A DNA stretch of 12,623 bases, from positions 1 through 12,623 of the forward strand of contig JAVBQX010000114.1 of the NCBI GenBank assembly GCA_031548645.1, given 5' to 3'. Positions 1 to 6,354 of the stretch are shown in pieces. The notes below the pieces were generated by a model that worked only from the letters and a program-made list of their open reading frames with translations, had not been told where the DNA came from and did no database searches. The position numbers and the translations under genes were made by a program. The first letter of the stretch is position 1. Every line of letters starts with the position of its first letter. Origin of the DNA: WRMR01 sp031548645 (lineage in GTDB: Bacteria > Planctomycetota > Planctomycetia > Pirellulales > Thermoguttaceae).

Positions 1-1008
1 ATGCAGAATTACATTGCCGAAACCGTTGACCGTTTCGTTAATTCGAAAAACGCCCAAAAATCGTTTTCGCTGCGAATCATTTCGCTTGGCAGTCCGGACT
101 GGCGCAACAAAAATTATTCAAATCTTATCCCGATTCGCATCAACACGCCCGGCGTACAGGGCTGGCTTATCAGCAAAACGCATGTCGGGCTGCTGCTCGA
201 CAATATTTCCAAACGGAACGACGCCCGCGAGCACATTTCAGCGCATTCCGCCCTGCTCAACGCGCAAACGACGGTCGTGCCTTATCATGCGACGCGGAAT
301 TTCGTTCGCGACGTACAGGCCCGGCCCAGCGCTCCGGGAGGTTATATCACCGATCCGACCACGCTCACCGAGGGTTTCCAATTCGAGGTCACGCCGCTCA
401 TCAGCCTCGACGGCAAGACGCTGGAAGCCCGGATTAAATGCGACATGGTGCAGGTCGACAAGATGCACCAGTTGACGATCAACACACCGTCGAGCACGTC
501 GCCGAGCGGTCGCGTGACGGTTGAAGTGCCGCAGGTGGCCAATTTTTCCGTCGACGAACTCGTCAGTTGGCCCGCCGATCACGTGCTCCTGCTTGACCTG
601 GGCATCGTGCCGTTGTTGATCCCGACCCCGCAGCAGCAAACCGGCGACAAGAATATTTTCGAGCAGATCGTCAGTCCGTTGGCCACCGCAACGCCGCCGA
701 AACGTTCGGACGTGCTTTTGCTGATCGGTCTGCAACCGGACGCCGGCGCGACGGGTTTTTCTGATGTCACGACCTATCCGGCCCAAACACAGCCGAGCGG
801 CACACCAGGCAACCTTGCGATTTCGTTCGACAACGAACCCGCGGCTGGACCAATCACGCAACCGCCGTCCGCCGGAAGCATATTCACGACGAACCCGCAG
901 CCTTCCGGCACCTCGCAACTGCCCGTCGCCAACCCGGTCATGTCAGGTCAACCGCCGTCGACTTCGGCGACCCCGCCAACGATCCCGACACTGCAACCGG
1001 TTCCCTGA
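1..1008 (+). CDS. Secretin-like (type II/III secretion C-domain) protein, probably 5'-truncated
   Basis: The 335 readable residues resemble the end of a bacterial secretin. A stretch around residues 84-160 has the typical order: strands ending in ALLNAQTTVVP, a variable loop, then EGFQFEVTPLISLDGKTLE, matching the family's 'G..l.v.P.is.dg..v.l' strands. Residues 178-245 (PQVANFSVDELVSWPADHVL and later SDVLLLIG) match the closing strands. Secretins form outer-membrane rings, but this protein lacks a visible N0/N1 ring-building region and may be a lineage-specific envelope protein. Residues from about 245 to the end are a low-complexity Pro/Thr/Ser/Gln tail, probably exposed and disordered. The reading frame opens exactly at base 1, so the true start may lie upstream; the ATG at base 1 could be internal. 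No ribosome site can be judged. It converges on kdpB with 47 bases between the stop codons and no clear terminator. The coding call is firm; the secretin assignment is by pattern only. Confidence 0.6.
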   Translation: MQNYIAETVDRFVNSKNAQKSFSLRIISLGSPDWRNKNYSNLIPIRINTPGVQGWLISKTHVGLLLDNISKRNDAREHISAHSALLNAQTTVVPYHATRNFVRDVQARPSAPGGYITDPTTLTEGFQFEVTPLISLDGKTLEARIKCDMVQVDKMHQLTINTPSSTSPSGRVTVEVPQVANFSVDELVSWPADHVLLLDLGIVPLLIPTPQQQTGDKNIFEQIVSPLATATPPKRSDVLLLIGLQPDAGATGFSDVTTYPAQTQPSGTPGNLAISFDNEPAAGPITQPPSAGSIFTTNPQPSGTSQLPVANPVMSGQPPSTSATPPTIPTLQPVP

Positions 1009-1055
1009 CGCTTTGGCCTGTGCCCTGGATTCCGCCAAATCATCCACTGGTTGTT

Positions 1056-3107
1056 TCACACCAAACCCAAACCGGTCAGCAGCATGTCGATCAGTTTGAT
1101 GCCGAGGAACGGGGTGATGATGCCGCCGAGGCCGTAAACCAGCAGGGATCGCACCAGCAGCGACGCGGCGCCGAGCGGGCGGTATTTTACACCGCGAAGC
1201 GCGAGCGGAATCAGTGCGATGATGATCAGGGCGTTGAAAATCACGGCCGAGAGAATCGCGCTGTTCGGCGAACTCAAACGCATGACGTTGAGGGCCGCGA
1301 TTTGCGGGAACGCCGGCACGAACATCGCCGGCAAAATCGTAAAATATTTCGCGATGTCGTTCGAGACGGAAAACGTCGTCAACACGCCGCGGGTCATCAA
1401 AAGCTGCTTGCCGACTTCGACGATTTCGAGCAGTTTGGTCGGGTTGCTGTCGAGGTCGATCATGTTGCCCGCCTCTTTCGCGGCTTGGGTGCCGGAGTTC
1501 ATTACGACGCCGACATCCGCCTGTGCGAGCGCGGGCGCATCGTTCGTGCCGTCCCCGGTCATGGCGACGAGCTTGCCTTTCGCCTGTTCGGAGCGGATCA
1601 GTTCCATTTTCTTTTCCGGCGTCGCTTCGGCGAGAAAATCATCGACGCCTGCCTCGCCCGCAATCGCGGCGGCGGTGAACGGGTTGTCGCCGGTGACCAT
1701 GACGGTGCGAATCCCCATTTTGCGGAACCGCTCGAACCGTTCGCGAATGCCGAGCTTGACGATGTCCTTCAAATGCACGACGCCGAGCACGGTCGTGTTT
1801 TCGGCGACGACCAATGGCGTGCCGCCGGATTTTGCGATTTGTTGTGCGATTTGTTCCGCCTGTTCGGAAAACGTGCCGCCCTGTTCGGTGATCCAACGTT
1901 TGATGGCGTCGGTCGAGCCTTTGTGAATCGTGCGGTCGGGCAGCTTGCAGCCGCTCATTCGGGTTTGTGCGGTGAACGGAATGAACGTCGCATGAAGTTC
2001 GCCCAACTCGCGCCCACGAAGATTGAATTGCCGCTTGACGAGCGTGACGATGGAACGGCCTTCCGGCGTTTCGTCGGCGAGACTGGCAAGTTGTGCGGCG
2101 TCGGCCAACCGTTCCGGCGTCACGCCGTCGACCGGAATCAGTTCGTCGGCCATGCGGTTGCCGAGCGTGATCGTGCCGGTCTTGTCGAGCAGCAGCACGT
2201 CGACGTCCCCCGAGGCTTCAATCGCGCGGCCGCTTGTCGCGATCACGTTTTTGCGGATCAGGCGATCCATCCCGGCGATGCCGATCGCGGAAACCAGTCC
2301 GCCGATCGTCGTCGGAATCAAACAGACGAGCAACGCGACAATCACCGTGGCCGAAAGTTGCACGCCGTGATAACGGGCCATCGGCACGAGCGCGAGGCAA
2401 ACCATCAAAAACACGAGCGTCAGGCCGATGAGCAGAATTTGCAGCGCGATTTCGTTCGGCGTTTTCTGCCGCGATGTCCCTTCGACGAGTTTGATCATCT
2501 GGTCGAGGAACGATTGCCCCGGATTGCTGGCGATGCGGATGACGATGCGGTCGGAGAGCACTTTCGTGCCGCCGGTCACCGCGGAACGGTCGCCGCCCGA
2601 CTCGCGAATCACCGGTGCCGATTCGCCCGTGATCGCCGATTCGTCGACCGACGCAATTCCTTCGATGACTTCGCCGTCGCCGGGAATCATGTCCCCCGCT
2701 TCGCACACGACGACGTCCCCCTTGCGGAGTTGCGACGCGGCGACGCTTTCTTCGCGGTTGCCGTTGGCGATGAGTCGCCGGGCGCTTGTTTCCTTCCGCA
2801 TTTTGCGAAGCGAATCGGCCTGGGCCTTGCCGCGACCTTCGGCGACCGCTTCGGCGAAATTCGCGAACAGAACCGTGAACCAAAGCCAAAGCACGAGCGA
2901 CCCGGTGAACCAAAGCGGCTCGACACGCTGCCCCGGCATGAAACAATCGCGCAGCCAAAGCACGCTCGTCAACACGCTGCCGGCTTCAACGACAAACATG
3001 ACGGGGTTTCGCACCATCACCAGCGGCGAAAGCTTTTTGAAACTCGCCGTCACCGCGGGGAAGAAGATGTCGGAACGGAATATCGAAAAATGTTCTTGTT
3101 TGGGCAT
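1056..3107 (-). CDS. kdpB: Potassium-transporting P-type ATPase, ATP-binding subunit KdpB
   Basis: KdpB hydrolyses ATP to drive K+ uptake through KdpA in the inner membrane. All hallmarks are present in the 683-residue protein: TGES at 160-163 (actuator domain; its Ser corresponds to the regulatory phosphoserine of E. coli KdpB), the phosphorylation site DKTGT at D308, a KGS nucleotide-binding motif, and TGDGTNDAP in the hinge. The membrane motif LIPTTIGGLVSAIGIAGMDR at about 263-282 is diagnostic of KdpB. Length agrees with the usual ~680 residues and the C-terminus is complete. An ATG at 3140 is also in frame, but I chose 3107 because MPKQ aligns with the E. coli N-terminus; a weak GAGA lies upstream. 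It follows kdpA after a 112-base gap that contains a long hairpin. kdpC, which normally follows kdpB, is not there; a convergent gene ends 47 bases away. Confidence 0.96.
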   Translation of the reverse strand: MPKQEHFSIFRSDIFFPAVTASFKKLSPLVMVRNPVMFVVEAGSVLTSVLWLRDCFMPGQRVEPLWFTGSLVLWLWFTVLFANFAEAVAEGRGKAQADSLRKMRKETSARRLIANGNREESVAASQLRKGDVVVCEAGDMIPGDGEVIEGIASVDESAITGESAPVIRESGGDRSAVTGGTKVLSDRIVIRIASNPGQSFLDQMIKLVEGTSRQKTPNEIALQILLIGLTLVFLMVCLALVPMARYHGVQLSATVIVALLVCLIPTTIGGLVSAIGIAGMDRLIRKNVIATSGRAIEASGDVDVLLLDKTGTITLGNRMADELIPVDGVTPERLADAAQLASLADETPEGRSIVTLVKRQFNLRGRELGELHATFIPFTAQTRMSGCKLPDRTIHKGSTDAIKRWITEQGGTFSEQAEQIAQQIAKSGGTPLVVAENTTVLGVVHLKDIVKLGIRERFERFRKMGIRTVMVTGDNPFTAAAIAGEAGVDDFLAEATPEKKMELIRSEQAKGKLVAMTGDGTNDAPALAQADVGVVMNSGTQAAKEAGNMIDLDSNPTKLLEIVEVGKQLLMTRGVLTTFSVSNDIAKYFTILPAMFVPAFPQIAALNVMRLSSPNSAILSAVIFNALIIIALIPLALRGVKYRPLGAASLLVRSLLVYGLGGIITPFLGIKLIDMLLTGLGLV

Positions 3108-3142
3108 GGTTTTTGTCTCTATCGCAATGACATTCAACATTC

Positions 3143-3205
3143 ACACAGAGCCGGAAGCGTCAGCGCCCGGTCCCTGCCCCGTCGCTCACGCTCCGGGCTC
3201 TGTGT
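3143..3205. repeat. Long imperfect inverted repeat between kdpA and kdpB
   Basis: Two 23-base arms (3143-3165 and 3183-3205) are inverted copies matching at 20 of 23 positions, around a 17-base C-rich loop. The outer ACACAGAGCC/GGCTCTGTGT part pairs perfectly over ten bases. On the minus strand the inner part reads GGAGCGTGAGCGACGGG. Transcribed as part of kdpAB mRNA it would form a strong hairpin between the two genes without a following T-run, so it is not a standard terminator. It could stabilise the kdpA message, tune kdpB expression, or be a dispersed REP-like or MITE-like element. I recall similar GAGCGTGAGCGAC-type intergenic motifs in planctomycete genomes, but could not check this. 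Confidence 0.75.
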
Positions 3206-3219
3206 TGACGTCGGTTCGC

Positions 3220-4923
3220 TCACACCTGAAAAAATTCAAGTATCGGTCCAAGCAACAGCGCGGGGAAAAAGGTGAGGGCGCCGACGATTAAAATCATGGC
3301 GACGAGCAGCAGGAGGAAGAGCATGCCGTCGGTGGGGAAGGTGCCGGGGCCGGGGGGGAGGGTTTTCTTCGCGGCCATCGAACCGGCAATCGCAAGCATG
3401 GGAATCGTCGAGAAAAACCGGCCAGCGAGCATGGCAACCGCCGTCGTGACGTTGAACCACGGCGTGTTGGCGTTCAAACCGGCGAACGCGGAACCGTTGT
3501 TCGCGGCGGCGCTCGAATACGCATACAAAATTTCCGAAAATCCGTGCGGGCCGGAGTTGTTCAACGATGCCAAAGCAGACGGCAGCAACATCGACGCGGC
3601 GGTGAACCCGAGAATCATGAACGGCGGGGCCAGTAAACAGACGATCACCAGTTTCACCTCCCGGGCTTCGATTTTTTTGCCGAGGTATTCCGGCGTGCGG
3701 CCGACCATCAACCCGGCGATGAACACGGCAAGAATCGCGAATACGAGGATGCCGTACAACCCGGATCCGACACCGCCGAACACGACCTCGCCGAGCTGCA
3801 TGTTGAGCATCATCACCAATCCGGCAAGCGGCGTGTAACTGTCGTGCATCGAATTGACCGCCCCGCAGGATGTCGCGGTCGTTGCGACGGCGAACAGACT
3901 CGAACCGGCAACACCGAATCGCGTTTCCTTGCCTTCCATGTTCCCGGCGATTTGATCGACGGTGAGATTTTTGGTTGCAATGTTGCCGTGCGATTCCGAA
4001 GCGTACACGACAATGATTCCAATGACGAACAGCAGCATCATCGCGCCGAACAGCACCCAACCGTTGCGTGTGTTTCCCGTCGCACGCCCGAAGGTGTAGG
4101 TAAACGCCGCGGGAATCGCCAGAATCGCGAGCATTTGAAGAAAATTCGAAAGCGGCGTCGGATTTTCAAAAGGATGGGCGCCGTTCGCATTGAAACAGCC
4201 GCCGCCGTTGGTGCCGAGCGTCTTGATCGCTTCCTGCGACGCGACGGGACCGCCGGGAATCGTTTGCGTGTGCCCTTCGAGCGTCGTGACGGTTTGCGGC
4301 GAATGAAAATTCTGGATCACGCCTTGCGAAACGAATAATATCGCCAGCAAAAACGAAAGCGGCAATAAAATATAAAGCGTCCCGCGAATGAGATCGTGCC
4401 AGAAATTGCCGAGCGTCGGTTTCGAGTTGTCCCATTGCTTGCGTGTCAAGCCGCGAACAACGGCCATGGCGACGGCGATTCCCGCAGCGGCGGAAACGAA
4501 ATTCTGCCATGACAAACCCAACATTTGCACGAACGGACTCATCGTCGTTTCCGGAACGTAACTTTGCCAGTTCGTGTTGGTCGCGAAACTGACCGCCGTG
4601 TTGAGCGCCGAAAGCGCTTCGATCGCCGTGAGTTTTTCGGGATTCAGCGGAAGAAAATATTGCATCGCCTGCAATAAATACATGACACCAACGCCGATCA
4701 CCGTGAACAGCACGAAGGAAATCGAATATCGTCCCCAGGTCTGTTCGTGTTTCGGATCAACGTCGCAAAGCCGGCAAAGAAACCGCTCGCATGTTGCCCC
4801 CCATTTGCCGAACGGGTCGGTTTTAACTTCAAAAACGCGGTAGAGATAGAGCCCCAAAGGCTTTGCCACAATCGTAACCGCCGCGATCAGCAGCCCGATT
4901 TGCAACCAACCGAAGAACGTCAT
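3220..4923 (-). CDS. kdpA: Potassium-transporting ATPase, K+-binding subunit KdpA
   Basis: KdpA is the channel-like subunit that selects K+ in the Kdp pump. The 567-residue protein (E. coli has 557) shows the four pore-loop signatures in order: TNTNWQ at 115-120, GTNGGGCFNAN at 237-247, TSCGAVNSMHDS at 351-362, and ANNGSAF at 474-480. About ten hydrophobic membrane segments are visible. The start is well supported: GGAGGA at 4932-4937 lies eight bases before the ATG, and the N-terminus begins directly with the first membrane helix, as in the family. It is the first gene of a kdpAB unit with a plausible promoter at 4988-5015. No kdpF-like hydrophobic peptide precedes it: the only nearby short frame (4939-4980) encodes 13 polar residues. 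One oddity is Cys243 next to the second pore loop, where E. coli has Phe. KdpDE regulators are not in the window. Confidence 0.97.
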   Translation of the reverse strand: MTFFGWLQIGLLIAAVTIVAKPLGLYLYRVFEVKTDPFGKWGATCERFLCRLCDVDPKHEQTWGRYSISFVLFTVIGVGVMYLLQAMQYFLPLNPEKLTAIEALSALNTAVSFATNTNWQSYVPETTMSPFVQMLGLSWQNFVSAAAGIAVAMAVVRGLTRKQWDNSKPTLGNFWHDLIRGTLYILLPLSFLLAILFVSQGVIQNFHSPQTVTTLEGHTQTIPGGPVASQEAIKTLGTNGGGCFNANGAHPFENPTPLSNFLQMLAILAIPAAFTYTFGRATGNTRNGWVLFGAMMLLFVIGIIVVYASESHGNIATKNLTVDQIAGNMEGKETRFGVAGSSLFAVATTATSCGAVNSMHDSYTPLAGLVMMLNMQLGEVVFGGVGSGLYGILVFAILAVFIAGLMVGRTPEYLGKKIEAREVKLVIVCLLAPPFMILGFTAASMLLPSALASLNNSGPHGFSEILYAYSSAAANNGSAFAGLNANTPWFNVTTAVAMLAGRFFSTIPMLAIAGSMAAKKTLPPGPGTFPTDGMLFLLLLVAMILIVGALTFFPALLLGPILEFFQV

Positions 4924-4987
4924 TCAACGATTCCTCCATCATGACCATGAGCCGTCTATCGGAAGAAAAGCCTCCGACATAAAATCA

Positions 4988-5015
4988 ATTTTAGCTCAAG
5001 TTGTCACGCTGTCCA
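4988..5015 (-). promoter_or_regulatory. Candidate sigma-70 promoter of kdpAB
   Basis: On the minus strand a -35 box TGGACA (5010-5015, five of six consensus bases) is followed after 16 bases by a -10 box TAAAAT (4988-4993, five of six). Transcription would begin near 4981, giving a leader of about 58 bases that carries the strong GGAGGA ribosome site of kdpA. A weak inverted pair (TCGGA/TCCGA) lies in the leader. No KdpE box was recognised. The call is by consensus match only. Confidence 0.5.
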
Positions 5016-5100
5016 GCAACCGGATTTTTTGGCGTATTATTCGAAAGTGATGGGTTGATGATGCGTTTGGTAATTTTACGGAATGACTCATTCGCAAAGC

Positions 5101-5128
5101 AAAAAACGGCGGTCTCGGCGAGACCGCC
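5101..5128 (-). terminator. Intrinsic terminator of the cystatin-like gene
   Basis: On the minus strand, 41 bases after the stop codon of the gene at 5169-6044, a perfect inverted repeat with 10-base arms (GGCGGTCTCG and CGAGACCGCC around one base, 5108-5128) is followed by G and six Ts (5101-5106). In RNA this gives about eight G/C-rich pairs and a small loop plus a U-run, a textbook Rho-independent terminator. It would also insulate the downstream kdp promoter. The flanking GTAGGG and the hairpin resemble a motif I remember as highly repeated in some PVC-group genomes, so it may be a dispersed element used as a terminator. Confidence 0.88.
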
Positions 5129-5168
5129 CTACCTTGTCAAACGCAAATCATAAAAATTTAACGTGGCA

Positions 5169-6044
5169 CTACCGGCTTCTTGGCACGATGACCCGTTGCG
5201 GCTGTGTTTGTTGCCGAGGTTGGCCCAACATCGGGCCGGACGGTTGCGGGGTGATCGGCTGCGAAGTGATCGGCTGGGTCGCTGTCGGCTGCGAAGTCGC
5301 CGGAATGGCGGTGTTTGGCTGCGGAGCCTTCAAGTCTTCGCCCTTCAGCAGCTTTTGCAGATCGCCCGACGATTGATACGGAGTATAATCAGTCTCTTTC
5401 ACGTTGCCGCGCAAATCCACGTAAATAACATTGATGACGTTTTCTTTGAGCTCACTAACACTAAGGAAGCGGTAATTTGTCCCAGCGACAACCTGAGTAG
5501 AAACACAGAGCGGTACACAGGGTGTTTTCGGAGACTGCGTCTTGGCGAAAATTGCCTTTGCCTTGTCGTCCAGCGGCTTGAATTCGGTCCAACCGCCCAT
5601 GAGATTCTTCCGCTCAATGTCCGTGATTTTCTTCTCTTGCACGTTGCCCGCCGGATCGACGGAAACGTCAACAAAGGCGTTTTTCGTTTGCGGGGGATTG
5701 GTGGTCGTGCTCGCGAAGCAATAGAAGCGGTAATTCTTCCCGGCCACCACTTGCATGGAAACGCACATCGGCGTGTAAACCGTGCCGACCTGTGGTCCCA
5801 TGGCCTTGTCGAAAATCGCCTGACTTTCCGGGGTGATCGCCTGAAAAGCCGCCCAACTGCCGACAGCGGGCGGAATCACGGGGATCTGTTGGGCGGGAAT
5901 GTTATGTTGAATGACCGTGCCGCCGGTCGGAATCTCAACGCCCTGCGGCTGCGACGGCATCACGCGGGTTTGTGCGAACAGGAGTGACCCCGGCAACAGG
6001 GAAACGCATAAGGCGGACAGCATCAATTTTTTGCAAATTTTCAT
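5169..6044 (-). CDS. Secreted protein with two tandem cystatin-like domains
   Basis: The 291-residue protein starts with a signal peptide: two lysines, then a hydrophobic core to LLFAQ at about residue 25. Two repeats follow, at about 63-147 and 150-225. Each has a G-x-W near its start, a helix containing AIF-x-K, then CVS-x-QVVAG-x-NYRF (QVVAG at 98-102 and 184-188), and a strand ending D-x-x-GNV. QVVAG followed by NY, after an N-terminal Gly and a helix, is the pattern of cystatins (MEROPS I25), inhibitors of papain-like cysteine proteases. The second-loop PW of cystatins is not seen. Cys94/Cys109 and Cys176/Cys180 could form disulfides. Residues 238-291 are a Pro/Gln/Thr-rich tail. I chose the ATG at 6044 because GGAGA lies seven bases upstream (6052-6056) and the signal peptide starts there; an ATG at 6146 is also in frame. 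It is monocistronic with its own terminator. Inhibitor function is inferred, not shown. Confidence 0.8.
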   Translation of the reverse strand: MKICKKLMLSALCVSLLPGSLLFAQTRVMPSQPQGVEIPTGGTVIQHNIPAQQIPVIPPAVGSWAAFQAITPESQAIFDKAMGPQVGTVYTPMCVSMQVVAGKNYRFYCFASTTTNPPQTKNAFVDVSVDPAGNVQEKKITDIERKNLMGGWTEFKPLDDKAKAIFAKTQSPKTPCVPLCVSTQVVAGTNYRFLSVSELKENVINVIYVDLRGNVKETDYTPYQSSGDLQKLLKGEDLKAPQPNTAIPATSQPTATQPITSQPITPQPSGPMLGQPRQQTQPQRVIVPRSR

Positions 6045-6354
6045 TTTTTGTTCTCCGTAACGAAATTGTTTGGCGACGTTTTTGTCGTTTTGACCGAACG
6101 CCGCGTTATTTTCAAGGTGGCCTTCCCCACTTGGGAAATGTACCACGAGAAAACACTACGCAGGAATTCGGCGGGTGTTTCGATTCTTTCCAAAATATTT
6201 TCCCATGTGAAAAAATTTCCCGGTGTGACAAAGCGTGTGAAAATGACGCCAATAACGACATCGAATACCGTTTTAGATTGTCGTGCCGATGGTGAGTGAA
6301 GCAAAGATTTTGCGGCAGCTTTTCAAATGGCGCAGGCAATGCTAAAATGGCAAT
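6045..6354. other. Divergent intergenic region between the cystatin-like and DUF362 genes
   Basis: These 310 bases separate two divergent genes. The right end holds the DUF362 promoter (6320-6348). On the left side I see only the ribosome site of the cystatin-like gene (6052-6056) and no convincing promoter for it. A short inverted pair TTCCC/GGGAA sits near 6122-6138, and two more TTTCCC copies flank an A-rich run near 6200-6222, which could be binding sites but are weak. Short open frames on both strands here lack ribosome sites and look like chance. Confidence 0.5.
6320..6348 (+). promoter_or_regulatory. Candidate extended -10 promoter giving a leaderless DUF362 mRNA
   Basis: A -35-like TTTTCA (6320-6325, four of six bases) is followed after 17 bases by an extended -10 element, TGC then TAAAAT (6340-6348). 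The expected start point is about seven bases after the -10 box, which is at or next to the A of the ATG at 6355. No Shine-Dalgarno sequence is present upstream of that ATG, in line with leaderless translation. Confidence 0.5.

Noticed and set aside
1020..3275. A 751-codon plus-strand open frame antisense to kdpB
   Set aside because: It is rich in Arg, His and Asp with no recognisable domain, and it mirrors kdpB, whose catalytic motifs are complete. Codon bias of kdpB explains the missing stops.
4939..4980. A 13-residue frame just before kdpA as a possible kdpF
   Set aside because: KdpF is a hydrophobic membrane peptide of about 29 residues; this one is short and polar and has no ribosome site.
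6198..6225. TTTCCC repeats around an A-rich run as a possible operator
   Set aside because: The repeats are short, AT-rich sequence makes them likely by chance, and their spacing fits no operator I recognise.
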